From contig JAPOTS010000033.1 of NCBI GenBank assembly GCA_026709065.1, positions 1-59,550 on the forward strand: a stretch of 59,550 bases of DNA, read 5' to 3'. Positions 34,453 through 44,559 of this stretch are shown here, in pieces. Within the stretch, counting starts at the first letter, position 1; every line of letters starts with the position of its first letter. Made by a program: the position numbers and the translations under genes. The DNA comes from Bacteroidota bacterium. Its GTDB lineage: Bacteria; Bacteroidota; Rhodothermia; Rhodothermales; Bin80. The notes beneath the pieces are model-generated. The model saw only the letters and a list, made by a program, of their open reading frames with translations. It was not told the origin of the DNA and searched no databases.

Positions 34453-37400
34453 TGAAAATTGTTGACCTTGCGATTCGTTATCGCCCAACCGTCGCCATTC
34501 TGACAATTATGCTCTCACTTGGAGGGCTTGTCAGCTATCTGACAATTTCCAAAGAGGCATTCCCATCCATTGAGATCCCAACGGTGGTTGTTACCACGAT
34601 TTATCCTGGAGCTAGCCCCAGTGACATTGAGTCCCTAGTGACCCGCATCATTGAGGAAGAGATACAATCCGTCTCTGACATTGAGGAAATTCGATCTACT
34701 TCCGTCAGAGGTGTCTCAACGATTATGGTTGAGTTTACCACTGGTGTATCACTTGATTTTGCCTACCAAAGAGTCCGAGATAAAGTTCAGATCGCAAAAG
34801 CCCGACTTCCAAGTGATATTGAGGAACCGATTGTTGCTGAGTTTGATGTTGAGGATATTCCAATTATGAGCGTCAACTTAGCAGGTGCCTATTCAGTTTC
34901 AAAGCTTAAAGATATTGCCGAAGAACTCGGTGATGAACTTGAGAAAATTCCTAATATTCTTGAAGTTGAACTCATCGGTGCATTAGATCGGGAGGTAAAA
35001 GTTGATGTAGATATTCGGGCCCTGCAGGGATATGACCTGACATTCTCAGACCTCATTGAGACCATTAACTCCGAAAATTCCAACACCCCTGGTGGCACTA
35101 TCCGAGTTGATAGCAGAGACTATATCGTTAGGATTGATGGGGAATTTAGAGATATTCGCGAGGAAATTGAAGGATTGGTTCTCAAAAACCCAAACGGATA
35201 CCCTGTTTATGTTCGTGATGTCGCAGATGTCTATCTCGGCTATAAAGAACGTTCAACCTATTCCAGATTACAACTACTCCAAGAGGAGGAAGGGAAACAA
35301 CTCTTCCGCCTTGCAGAAACTGCTAGTTATCCCGTCATCACTCTGAATGTGAAAAAACGCAGTGGAGCCAACATCCTTGACACTGCTGACGAAATTCGTG
35401 ATGTTCTTGATGCATTTCCGCTTCCTACTGGAGCACAAATCGCTATCACTGGTGACCAGAGCGAAACCGTCCAGTTATTGGTTGATGACCTTGAAAACAA
35501 TATTATCAGCGGCCTAATTTTTGTTGTACTGGTCCTGCTCTTTTTTCTGGGATTCCGAACTGCTGTACTGGTTGGAATTGCCATTCCTCTTTCAATGTTT
35601 CTCACGTTTCTGGTCTTCCAACTCATTGGCCAGGAATTGAATTTTATTATTCTCTTTTCACTGATTATCGCACTCGGCATGCTCGTTGATAATGCCGTGG
35701 TAATTGTGGAAAATATTTACCGGTTTCGAGAGTTAGGGTATTCACGATTTGAGGCAGCCAAACTCGGAACCGCTGAGGTCGGAAGTGCTGTCGTTGCATC
35801 CACCGCGACCACTGTTGCCGTCTTTATACCCATGCTATTCTGGCCAGGAATTACGGGTGAATTTATGGGCTATCTACCCTTGACCCTCATCATAACCCTG
35901 ACATGCTCTCTGTTTGTTGCCATCGTGATCAACCCCGTAATCACTGGATATTTCGTGCGCTTAGATACAGAATACTTCGTGCGCTTGGATTCAAGACCTA
36001 AAATGAGATATTCATTGGCTGTGCGATCAATTCTGGCCGTACTGCTTGGGGTGGTTGCCTTAATTATTGGACTTTCAAATTGGAAAAGCCTCTTAGTGTT
36101 ATCCATTGCATTGCCAATTTTAATTGCCGCTCACAAATTCGTTTTCAGCCCTGTAACACATCGCTTTGTTGGCCAAGCCCTACCAAATCTCATTCGATGG
36201 TATCGTAGTTTTCTGCACAATCAATTGCAATCCAATTACGAATTTGACGTGTCAATCTTTCACAAGACATGGCTCTGGATCAGTGCTGGAATATTGTATG
36301 CCATTGGATTATCATTAATACTTTATGATGCTTTCGCTGGTTTTACCCAATTAAGTTTTATTTATGGACTCATTGGATTTGCAGTGGTGATTCTTATTGT
36401 CACAGCTACGATCAGAACTCCAAATCCTATCCTACGAAATTCACTCTGGTTTATTTCGCTGACCTTGGGCGTTGGGTTAGCAATCATCGGTGGTGTCATT
36501 GCTGGGCTTGCCAATATTCCTGCTGCAATAACATTATTTTACCCCGCTGGAATTCTATTTTTACTGGGAATATTATTAGTCGTTATTCACTGCGTTGAAA
36601 CAATCTATCTCAGTGGAATGGCAAGTATCAAAGCGGGGATCGTCTTTGCAATTTTCTCATCTGCGTTTCTTGGGTTGATGGCCCTAGTGCGTGGAGCTGA
36701 ATTTCAGGTCATTTTCATTCTACTCTCTTTACCCGCATTGATCATCGCCATCGGCGCATTAGGGCATCTCTTAAATGGTGGAGTATTCCAGCAGCGAACC
36801 CATCTATTGTTGACCGATAATCGATCTCGTCTGATGGTCTCAGTTGCAGGAGGATTTATAGCAATCATTACATTATTTTCAGTTGCTCCGACTGGTGTAG
36901 AATTCTTCCCTGATACGGATCCAAACATCATTACCGTTGACTTAGAGCTTCCTCTTGGAACGCATTTAGATGAAACCAACAATATCACTGAAATTGCTCA
37001 ATCACGCATTAACTCCCTGATTGAAAGCAATCAATCGGACCAAGGGAATATTAAAAATGTCTTAGTGAATGTGGGGACTAGTAGCAGCGGAGGGGATTTA
37101 ATGGGAGGTGGACCTGGTAGTCCTGAAAGCTCAGTGGTCACTCTTAATGTCGTTCGTTACGGAAATCGGTCAGAAACAAGCCGAAATACGCTTCTTCGCC
37201 TACGAGAATCCCTTCAGGGAATCCCTGGAGTCATTTTTGAAATTAACAAAGATAATGCTGGGCCACCAGTGGGTAAACCTGTAAATATTGAAATTACTGG
37301 GCGCGATTTTTCAGAAATCACTCGCATTACCAAAGAAATCACCGATATTCTAACACGGTCATCCCTTGATAATACTATCCCCCAATTAGTTGATATCAAT

Positions 37401-38459
37401 AACAATCTCAACACTGGACGCCCTCAAATTCAGGTTCATATTGATCGTGAGCGTGCTGCTCGGATAGGACTGGATTCTCGTGAAGTGAGCAGTGTCATCC
37501 GCTCTGCAATTCAAGGAAGTGAAGCGACAAAGTATCGCTCGGGAGAAGATGAATACGATGTGATTGTTCGCCTCAAGGAAAACCAACGTGCGAGTTTGGA
37601 GACGCTTGATGCCCTAACGGTGATCCACGATGGAACGCAAATTCCTCTCTCGTCTATCGCTGACTTTGAAATCAGTGGTGGATATGGATCCATCACTCGA
37701 TTAGACCTCAATCGTGTTGCTACTGTAACTGGGGATGTGATCCCAGGTGCGAATGGCGCTGCAGTTCTACAACAAGTACAGAATCATCTCTCAGAGTATC
37801 AAAATTCCATGCCGTTAGGGTATCAAATGACCTACACTGGGGAAAGTGAAGATCAAGCCGAGGCGTTTGGGTTTTTACAGGTTGCCATGGCAATTGGAAT
37901 TGCTGCAATCACGATTATTTTGATCGCACAATTTAATAGTATTATTGCGCCAATAATTATCATGCTTGCGGTGATTCTTGGGCTGATTGGAGTTCTACTG
38001 GGCTTGATTCTGACGCGGACTCCATTTGGGCTGATGACATTTATCGGATTGATCAGCCTTGCTGGAATCGTTGTGAATAATAATATTGTTTTGATTGATT
38101 ACATTCGTCAACTCCGCGACCGTGGAAAAACAAAACTTGATGCAATCATTGATGGCGGAGCAACGCGTCTTCGCCCCGTACTGCTGACCTTCTTAACAAC
38201 CGTAATTGGGTTAGTTCCCCTTACGTTCGGACTCAATGTTGACTTTGTTGGATTATTATCAAATCTGACTCCAAACTTTGAGTTTGGATCTCAAAATACT
38301 CAGTTCTGGGGCCCGATGGGCATTGCAATTATCAGTGGATTAACATTTGCTACCTTCCTCACATTGGTGATCGTACCTGTGATGTATTCAGCGTTGGATT
38401 CATTAGCCTGCTATATGACATCTGCTAAAAAATCTGATGTAGCCGAACCTGACCCATGA
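34452..38459 (+). CDS. RND multidrug-type efflux pump with extra membrane segment block
   Basis: A 1335-residue inner-membrane pump of the AcrB/HAE1 class, nearly 300 residues longer than usual (about 1050). The normal parts are all there: an N-terminal helix, porter domains, helices with LGMLVDNAVVIVEN (408-421; Asp413 in the proton-relay position, followed by Asn), TM6 ending near 497, and after the insert TM7 (about 797-815), the second porter half and the final helices with GLISLAGIVVNNNIVLIDYI. Residues about 515-790 are an insertion with roughly eight hydrophobic helices where AcrB has only a short cytoplasmic link. It overlaps mpl by 4 bases. The substrate is unknown. Confidence 0.93.
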   Translation: MKIVDLAIRYRPTVAILTIMLSLGGLVSYLTISKEAFPSIEIPTVVVTTIYPGASPSDIESLVTRIIEEEIQSVSDIEEIRSTSVRGVSTIMVEFTTGVSLDFAYQRVRDKVQIAKARLPSDIEEPIVAEFDVEDIPIMSVNLAGAYSVSKLKDIAEELGDELEKIPNILEVELIGALDREVKVDVDIRALQGYDLTFSDLIETINSENSNTPGGTIRVDSRDYIVRIDGEFRDIREEIEGLVLKNPNGYPVYVRDVADVYLGYKERSTYSRLQLLQEEEGKQLFRLAETASYPVITLNVKKRSGANILDTADEIRDVLDAFPLPTGAQIAITGDQSETVQLLVDDLENNIISGLIFVVLVLLFFLGFRTAVLVGIAIPLSMFLTFLVFQLIGQELNFIILFSLIIALGMLVDNAVVIVENIYRFRELGYSRFEAAKLGTAEVGSAVVASTATTVAVFIPMLFWPGITGEFMGYLPLTLIITLTCSLFVAIVINPVITGYFVRLDTEYFVRLDSRPKMRYSLAVRSILAVLLGVVALIIGLSNWKSLLVLSIALPILIAAHKFVFSPVTHRFVGQALPNLIRWYRSFLHNQLQSNYEFDVSIFHKTWLWISAGILYAIGLSLILYDAFAGFTQLSFIYGLIGFAVVILIVTATIRTPNPILRNSLWFISLTLGVGLAIIGGVIAGLANIPAAITLFYPAGILFLLGILLVVIHCVETIYLSGMASIKAGIVFAIFSSAFLGLMALVRGAEFQVIFILLSLPALIIAIGALGHLLNGGVFQQRTHLLLTDNRSRLMVSVAGGFIAIITLFSVAPTGVEFFPDTDPNIITVDLELPLGTHLDETNNITEIAQSRINSLIESNQSDQGNIKNVLVNVGTSSSGGDLMGGGPGSPESSVVTLNVVRYGNRSETSRNTLLRLRESLQGIPGVIFEINKDNAGPPVGKPVNIEITGRDFSEITRITKEITDILTRSSLDNTIPQLVDINNNLNTGRPQIQVHIDRERAARIGLDSREVSSVIRSAIQGSEATKYRSGEDEYDVIVRLKENQRASLETLDALTVIHDGTQIPLSSIADFEISGGYGSITRLDLNRVATVTGDVIPGANGAAVLQQVQNHLSEYQNSMPLGYQMTYTGESEDQAEAFGFLQVAMAIGIAAITIILIAQFNSIIAPIIIMLAVILGLIGVLLGLILTRTPFGLMTFIGLISLAGIVVNNNIVLIDYIRQLRDRGKTKLDAIIDGGATRLRPVLLTFLTTVIGLVPLTFGLNVDFVGLLSNLTPNFEFGSQNTQFWGPMGIAIISGLTFATFLTLVIVPVMYSALDSLACYMTSAKKSDVAEPDP
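35949..35993 (+). repeat. In-frame tandem duplication at the start of the RND insert
   Basis: Codons for YFVRLDTE are followed at once by YFVRLDS (residues 500-514), a 24-base period with mainly third-base differences. It marks the left border of the extra membrane block. Confidence 0.7.
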
Positions 38460-39919
38460 GATCTCTGGAGGACTTTGCGGACGCGAACCTCAGAATTTTT
38501 GACCGCCCCTTACCGAAACCCGATACCCGCGATATCTACCTGATAGGAATCTGTGGCACTGGAATGGGGGCTTTGGCGGGCCTCTTGACAGAGGCAGGAT
38601 ATTGCGTTAGAGGATCTGATAGCGGAGTATATCCACCGATGAGCACATTTTTGGATAATATTGGTGTGCATGTCCACGGAGAGTTCTCGGAAACAAACCT
38701 TAGCCCCCTACCCGATCTCGTCATCCCTGGAAATTCATGTGTTCCGACCCACATTGAAGCCACCGTTGCACGAGAAAAATCCATTCCCCAATTATCATTT
38801 CCTGAAGCTCTGAACCATTTCTTTCTAAAGCAACGTCGTAGTGTTGTTGTTGCAGGAACACATGGCAAAACAACGACCTGTGGAATGCTCATTCACCTGC
38901 TACGTTCAGCAGGGCGAGATCCCGGATTTTTAGTTGGAGGTGTACTCCAGGAAATAGAAACGAATTTTTCTGTGGGATCTGGGCCACACTTTGTCATTGA
39001 GGGAGATGAATATGACAGTGCCTATTTTGATAAACAACCAAAATTTATGCACTACGCGCCTCAGGTTGCAGTTGTGACTTCTGTGGAGTTTGATCACGCT
39101 GATATCTATTCCTCTTGGGAAGAATATTATGAGGCATTTGAAGCCTTCACCGAGCTCATTCCATCTGATGGCTTATTGGTTGTTTCAGGTGATGACCCTG
39201 TTGCCAAGAAGCTACGAGCCCACGCTGCACCAACACTTACTTATGGACTTAGCCGTGAACATGACGTATACGGTCAAATTGTTGATGCTTCTCAGTTAGG
39301 CATCCGGTTCCACCTCATTGCCCAAGGCAGCGATCTTGGCGTAATGACACTTCCTATGAATGGCAGGCATAATCTTCAAAATGCACTTGCCATCTGCGCT
39401 GTTGCATTACATGAAGGCTTGGATGCCCAAGAAATCGCACATGGACTGTCAACCTTCCCGGGGGTCAAACGCAGGCAAGAAATTATAGGGGAGCCCGGCG
39501 GTATTCTTGTCGTAGATGATTTTGCACATCATCCAACAGCTGTCCGCGCCACTATTCAAGCCACCAAAGAGCGATGGCCGACCCGGCGATTGCTCGGGGT
39601 ATTTGAGCCTCGTTCTAACTCAAGCCGCCGAAAAATATTTGAAGTCCCCTATGGGAATGCATTTACGGGAGTAGACTGTGCCTATATTTGCTCTCCGCCC
39701 TTTCGTCATAATGATATGCGTGACGAGTTTCTAGACATCCATGCGGTCGTCTCTCTAATTCATCAAACGGGGACCGAGGCCAAATCATTTGATTGTGCTG
39801 ATTCTCTACTAAATGCACTGCTCCAAGATGTTCAAGCGGATGATCTAATATTGATCATGAGCAATGGAAGTTTTAGTGGATTACATAAGAATTTACTTTC
39901 CGCTCTTTCTAAGTCATAG
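38456..39919 (+). CDS. mpl: UDP-MurNAc:L-Ala-gamma-D-Glu-meso-DAP ligase
   Basis: A 487-residue Mur ligase of the Mpl branch, which reattaches recycled tripeptide to UDP-MurNAc with ATP. The N-terminus has IGICGTGMGALAGLL (30-44), the ATP loop is GTHGKTTT (134-141), then EGDEYDSAYFDKQPKF and the C-terminal VVDDFAHHPTAVRATI, the Mpl/MurC signature. EGDEYDSAYFDK favours Mpl over MurC. It starts inside the end of the pump gene (ATGA overlap), so it is probably translated from the same message even though it is a cell-wall recycling enzyme. Confidence 0.9.
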   Translation: MRSLEDFADANLRIFDRPLPKPDTRDIYLIGICGTGMGALAGLLTEAGYCVRGSDSGVYPPMSTFLDNIGVHVHGEFSETNLSPLPDLVIPGNSCVPTHIEATVAREKSIPQLSFPEALNHFFLKQRRSVVVAGTHGKTTTCGMLIHLLRSAGRDPGFLVGGVLQEIETNFSVGSGPHFVIEGDEYDSAYFDKQPKFMHYAPQVAVVTSVEFDHADIYSSWEEYYEAFEAFTELIPSDGLLVVSGDDPVAKKLRAHAAPTLTYGLSREHDVYGQIVDASQLGIRFHLIAQGSDLGVMTLPMNGRHNLQNALAICAVALHEGLDAQEIAHGLSTFPGVKRRQEIIGEPGGILVVDDFAHHPTAVRATIQATKERWPTRRLLGVFEPRSNSSRRKIFEVPYGNAFTGVDCAYICSPPFRHNDMRDEFLDIHAVVSLIHQTGTEAKSFDCADSLLNALLQDVQADDLILIMSNGSFSGLHKNLLSALSKS

Positions 39920-39925
39920 CGAACT

Positions 39926-42310
39926 ATGTCAGGAATCGTTGGACATTTATTGATTCTGACGGCATTTGTAAGTTGCATCATCTCCGTGTTTGCTTTCTAT
40001 CAAGCATCACAGGATGGAGATGATTCCGCGACTTTTCTGCGATTTGGCAATGTCTTATGGTCTGTGATGACAGCTTGTCTGCTGAGTGCATGGATACTGT
40101 TAATCATCTTGATCGCCACCCATCAATTTCAATATAATTATGTGTGGGCGCACTCCTCGCGAGACCTACCTTTTCATTTTTTGTTTTCAGCAAGTTGGGA
40201 AGGCCAAGAGGGTTCTTTCTTGCTCTGGATCATAATGAATTGTTTGATGGGCCTTGCTTTGATACGGTGGGTGACTCCTTCATACAAGGCCCCGGTTATG
40301 ACTGTGGTTGCATTTTGCCAGGCCTTTCTTCTGACCATGATATCTGGGATCCAACTGGGGTCCTTGGAGATCGGAGCCGCTCCTTTTGCAACTCTGGCAG
40401 ATGCAAACCCAGATGCGCCAATCTTTCAGGCTAATCCAGATTTTGTTCCGGCGGATGGAACTGGACTTAACGATCTACTACAAAACTACTGGATGGTCAT
40501 TCATCCACCTATGCTGTTTGTTGGCTTCACGACCATGATTGCTCCATTTGCATTTGCTGTGGTCGCACTATGGAAACGACGTTATACTCAGTGGGTACGT
40601 CCCGCTTTGCCTTGGACTCTCATCAGTGTCATGTGTTTGGGAGTTGGCATTGCAATGGGAGGATATTGGGCGTATGAGACTTTAAATTTCGGTGGCTATT
40701 GGGCATGGGATCCTGTTGAAAATTCATCATTTGTTCCATGGCTTGTCGGAATTGCAGCCGTACACTTAATGCTAATTCAAAGCAAAGGGGGCATCGGCCA
40801 TAAATCAGCACTTTTTCTGTCTATTTTAGCTTATATACTAGTGGTCTATTCTACATTTCTTACACGGAGTGGGATCTTGGGAGATGCCTCTGTCCATGCC
40901 TTTGTTGACCTTGGTCTCTACAACCAGCTTCTAATCTGGATCAGTGCGATGGGACTTTTAGGCTTTGGGTTGTTTCTGTTTCGTTACCGTGAACTGCCCT
41001 CTGCACAACGGGATGCCCATTTTCTGTCACGTGAATTTTTGGTGTTCTCGGGTGCAGTCCTTTTGACGGTCGTCGCTACAGTCGTGATTTTAGGAACGAG
41101 TTCACCGATTTTCGGAAAAATTTTCTATAATAACCCTGCAACGGTTCCAATAGATTTTTACAATGATTGGACATTACCATTAACAATTGGTATCCTAATT
41201 CTTGCAGGATTGGGCCAGCTTTTCTGGTGGACGAAAATGAATATTAGTCAAATCAATCGTGTTTTGGTCTGGCCTGTATTGCTATCGTGTCTGAGTACAG
41301 CCCTAGTATTAATTTTCACTCCTTTTGCAGCGGACACTGTCGGAGAAGGGGCTCAGTTTTGGCAACGGCATGGTTATGGAATCCAGTTGATGTTGCTCCT
41401 TTTTGCAGCCTTCTTTGCACTCTTCGGTAATGCGATCGTGCTCTATCGTTTTGCACGCACTAATATCAAGTTGGCTGGAGGTGCCCTGGCTCACATTGGG
41501 TTGGCCGTCATGGTCATTGGGATTATTGCGTCCTCCGGATTTAGTCAGGTGATTTCGGATGCGCCTCCTGGGAGTGATCGAAACAATTTTGTTGTAGAAC
41601 AGGGGCGACCCATCAGTGTTGATGGGTATCAAGTCAGTTATGCAGGTACTGCACCTGGAGAGCGCGGACACACCCGCTTTCTGTTAGATATTATTGATCC
41701 TAAAGGAAATGCATTCCGTCTTGAGCCAGTCGCCTATGAATCAAACACTGGGCAGTGGATCCAACATCCAGATCTGAAAGCGTACTTTGAAAAAGATGTC
41801 TTTGTAGCCGTCACGCCTCGTCAGATGCTTGAAAATGGAGGGTCAAGGAATGAATTATCGTTAAGCCGAGGACAAAGCTCTATGATTGCCGATGGGAATT
41901 ATCGGCTCACCTTTGCGGGCTTTGAAACCCGAATAGATCTCCGCTCTATTTTATCTCCTGATGATATTGAACAAACCGAAATTGCGGTTGGTGCTGTGCT
42001 TCAGGTTGCAGATATGACTACAGGCCTCATTGATGAGATTATGCCTATTTATCTCATTCGCCGAGACCGTTCCGTAGTACCTCTGGTTGCTGAGAGTGGT
42101 GGGATTGGGTTTTATTTTACGGGTATGAATGTTGACACAGGCGAAATTTCTCTCTCCCTTGACGGAGCATCCATCGCTGACTTCGTTGTCGTTCAAGCTC
42201 AAGAAAAGCCTGCCATCAGCTTTGTCTGGATTGGTATCATCCTGCTGAGTGGGGGCTTCCTCCTATCCGCGGGGCGTCGGATATTTTACCTGCGCCGCCG
42301 TAGTACATAA
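39926..42310 (+). CDS. ccmF: CcmF-like cytochrome c haem-lyase subunit
   Basis: A 794-residue polytopic membrane protein of the CcmF/NrfE family that takes part in haem attachment to cytochromes c at the outer face of the inner membrane. Evidence: WEGQEGSFLLW (91-101), IHPPMLFVG (192-200), the tryptophan-rich WWD segment with GGYWAWDPVENSSFVPW (256-272), and a C-terminal periplasmic domain before the final helix. It follows mpl by 6 bases. Other ccm genes are not in the window. A ligand-binding His-rich pattern could not be checked in detail. Confidence 0.88.
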   Translation: MSGIVGHLLILTAFVSCIISVFAFYQASQDGDDSATFLRFGNVLWSVMTACLLSAWILLIILIATHQFQYNYVWAHSSRDLPFHFLFSASWEGQEGSFLLWIIMNCLMGLALIRWVTPSYKAPVMTVVAFCQAFLLTMISGIQLGSLEIGAAPFATLADANPDAPIFQANPDFVPADGTGLNDLLQNYWMVIHPPMLFVGFTTMIAPFAFAVVALWKRRYTQWVRPALPWTLISVMCLGVGIAMGGYWAYETLNFGGYWAWDPVENSSFVPWLVGIAAVHLMLIQSKGGIGHKSALFLSILAYILVVYSTFLTRSGILGDASVHAFVDLGLYNQLLIWISAMGLLGFGLFLFRYRELPSAQRDAHFLSREFLVFSGAVLLTVVATVVILGTSSPIFGKIFYNNPATVPIDFYNDWTLPLTIGILILAGLGQLFWWTKMNISQINRVLVWPVLLSCLSTALVLIFTPFAADTVGEGAQFWQRHGYGIQLMLLLFAAFFALFGNAIVLYRFARTNIKLAGGALAHIGLAVMVIGIIASSGFSQVISDAPPGSDRNNFVVEQGRPISVDGYQVSYAGTAPGERGHTRFLLDIIDPKGNAFRLEPVAYESNTGQWIQHPDLKAYFEKDVFVAVTPRQMLENGGSRNELSLSRGQSSMIADGNYRLTFAGFETRIDLRSILSPDDIEQTEIAVGAVLQVADMTTGLIDEIMPIYLIRRDRSVVPLVAESGGIGFYFTGMNVDTGEISLSLDGASIADFVVVQAQEKPAISFVWIGIILLSGGFLLSAGRRIFYLRRRST

Positions 42311-42335
42311 CAGAGTTAGAGGTGCCCAATAGTGG

Positions 42336-43448
42336 TTAAATATGGACGATGGCTTCTTGTGCCAATTGACGGCCTGACGGTGTGAGTTCAAGAGTTTCAC
42401 CGACTGTGCGTAACAATTTTTGAGAGGCTGCGCGTGAAATGACTCCTTCTGCAAATGCCTCTTCCCATTCTAAATGATCTTGAAGATGATCAATACGGCA
42501 TTCTTGAACTGCTTCGGGTGTATTTTCATGTTGCATGAGATGAATGACCAGCATCTTTATTGCGAACTGCCATCTTTGATTGCGTTGGCGTGCCCTTGTT
42601 GAAAGTAGTCCTTGTTGGGGAGCAATACAGAACAGAATACCAAACTGAACGCCGACCATTACGGCCATACATCCAGCAATGGATGCGTTGAGAAGATAAG
42701 CCAACCAGTACCCTGTAATTGCTGCAATGATGGCTAATAGTACGCTGTAAATCAGCATTCTACTTAATCTATTGGTCAATAGATATGCGCTTGCGGGAGG
42801 CCCTATCATGAGCGCGATCACCAATACTGATCCTACCGCATCAAATGCAGCCACGGCTGTCATAGAGACAAACCCCATGAGTAAGTAATGAAGAACTCCG
42901 GGTATAAACCCGAGTGTCGTCGCCAAGGCGCTGTCAAATGTAGACAGCTTCAATTCTTTATAGAAGAGCGTAATAAAGCCTGCACATAGTAGCCCCACAC
43001 TTCCAGAAGAATACAGTGCTTGGGGGCCTATATCACGACCAGCGATGATCAGACGATCAAACGGTACGAAAGCTAATTCTCCCAACAAGACGGCATCTGT
43101 ATCTAAGTGAACATCCCTTGCAAATTGTGCAATCATGATGATGCCAATCGCAAATAGCGTTGAGAAGACGAGCCCTATAGCAGCATCCTCCCGAACAAGA
43201 TTTGTTTTTCTGAGCCACTCAACGAGTGCAACCGTCAATAGTCCCGTTAGTGCTCCACCCATGATTAATAGAGGAGAAGACAGGCTTTCTGTCAGAAAAA
43301 AGGCGATCACTATGCCTGGAAGAATCGCATGGCTGATTGCATCACTCATCATTGCCATTTTACGCAGAATTAAAAATGCCCCTGGCAAGGCACACACAGC
43401 GGCAACGACTGAGGCAACGAGTTGAATTTCTAATTGAAATTGGCTCAT
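42336..43448 (-). CDS. Metal ABC transporter permease with winged-helix tail (second permease)
   Basis: A 370-residue ABC-3 family permease (ZnuB/MntB/TroC type). Nine or so helices occupy residues 10-285, with the family block SVVAAVCALPGAFLILRKMAMMSDAISHAILPG near the start. After the last helix a soluble tail of about 80 residues (EAVQECRIDHLQDHLEWEE to LELTPSGRQLAQ) resembles the winged-helix DNA-binding domain of DtxR/MntR-type regulators, more diverged than in the partner permease. Its ATG overlaps the end of that gene by 4 bases. Likely imports Mn, Zn or Fe. No substrate-binding protein gene is adjacent. Confidence 0.85.
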   Translation of the reverse strand: MSQFQLEIQLVASVVAAVCALPGAFLILRKMAMMSDAISHAILPGIVIAFFLTESLSSPLLIMGGALTGLLTVALVEWLRKTNLVREDAAIGLVFSTLFAIGIIMIAQFARDVHLDTDAVLLGELAFVPFDRLIIAGRDIGPQALYSSGSVGLLCAGFITLFYKELKLSTFDSALATTLGFIPGVLHYLLMGFVSMTAVAAFDAVGSVLVIALMIGPPASAYLLTNRLSRMLIYSVLLAIIAAITGYWLAYLLNASIAGCMAVMVGVQFGILFCIAPQQGLLSTRARQRNQRWQFAIKMLVIHLMQHENTPEAVQECRIDHLQDHLEWEEAFAEGVISRAASQKLLRTVGETLELTPSGRQLAQEAIVHI

Positions 43449-44557
43449 TGGATTCGCTCATTCACTAGACGATGACACAGCTGAACTCCAGAGGGAGTCA
43501 ATGCCCATGCTCCATTTTCTTTTTTCGAAACGAGCCCTTTTCCCTCAAGCCTACTCAATTGTCTACGAAGAGTCCCTGTTTGAGGATATATGACTCGTAA
43601 TGCCCTCTCCATATGAGGGTATTCTAAACTATCATGGGTTCTGGCTAAATCAAATAAATCCATTAAAACCGCTTCACTCCTCAGCTTACGATTCTGTAGC
43701 GATCGGCGTATCCACTGCCAAAGGATTCCGCGATGTGGAGCAGCAGTAAGTGAAATCCCAACAATCGCAGTCGCACACATCACAATAATGGGACCCGTTG
43801 GCAAATTTGGAGCGCTAATGCTAAAGATTACACCCCCCGCGCCTGATAATGCTCCCATGCACATCGCCAAAATTGTCATGACCCCTAAGCGATCCGTCCA
43901 TTGACGGGCAGCGACAGCAGGGGCAATGATCATCGCACTCATCAGGACAACTCCAACGGTCTGTAAACCAATGATGATTGCAATCACCACCAGTGTTGTC
44001 AACCCAAAATCTAATCCTCGCACTGGTAGAACTAGACTATGAGCAAATTCACGATCAAAGGCTAATAACTTGAACTCTTTCCAAAACAGTAAAACGATTA
44101 CTAAAGCGATTGCACCCATGACTGTCATTGTAATGACATCTTGGACCACCAGAGATGCTACTTGACCAAATAAGAATGAATCAAGCCCTGCCTGATTGGC
44201 ATTGGGGGATTTCTGAATAAACGTCATTAGCACTAAGCCTACGCCGAAGAACACAGACAGGATCAGTCCTAATGCGGTGTCGTACTTTATGCGTGAATGC
44301 GTTGTGATCAGTAAAATAACTGCGGTGGCAAGCCAACCTGAGATCCCTGCCCCAACCATTAATATCAAAGGGACCTTGCTACCAGTGAGGATGAAAGTAA
44401 TGCCGATCCCAGGAAATGCTGCATGAGAAACTGCATCTCCTAATAAACTTTGCTGACGTAAAACGACAAATGTCCCAAGAACCCCGCTAACACCCCCTAA
44501 TATGGTCGCACCCAGTACGACGGTTCTAAGGGTATAATCATTGAAGAACTGCTCCAT
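43445..44557 (-). CDS. Metal ABC transporter permease with winged-helix tail (first permease)
   Basis: A 370-residue ABC-3 permease with the standard N-terminal GVSGVLGTFVVLRQQSLLGDAVSHAAFPG and a core of eight to nine helices including VGVVLMSAMIIAPAVAARQW. The C-terminal 85 residues are soluble and read like a DtxR-type winged helix: YPHMERALRVIYPQTGTLRRQLSRLEGKGLVSKK, ending WALTPSGVQLCH. It is sandwiched between the ATPase gene (2-base gap) and the second permease (4-base overlap). Such fusions are known in the family; whether the tail binds DNA or metal is not shown. Confidence 0.86.
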   Translation of the reverse strand: MEQFFNDYTLRTVVLGATILGGVSGVLGTFVVLRQQSLLGDAVSHAAFPGIGITFILTGSKVPLILMVGAGISGWLATAVILLITTHSRIKYDTALGLILSVFFGVGLVLMTFIQKSPNANQAGLDSFLFGQVASLVVQDVITMTVMGAIALVIVLLFWKEFKLLAFDREFAHSLVLPVRGLDFGLTTLVVIAIIIGLQTVGVVLMSAMIIAPAVAARQWTDRLGVMTILAMCMGALSGAGGVIFSISAPNLPTGPIIVMCATAIVGISLTAAPHRGILWQWIRRSLQNRKLRSEAVLMDLFDLARTHDSLEYPHMERALRVIYPQTGTLRRQLSRLEGKGLVSKKENGAWALTPSGVQLCHRLVNERIQ

Positions 44558-44559
44558 GA

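Noticed and set aside
36704-36988. Antisense frames within the RND gene and similar frames in other long genes
   Set aside because: They are shadows of strongly supported coding regions.
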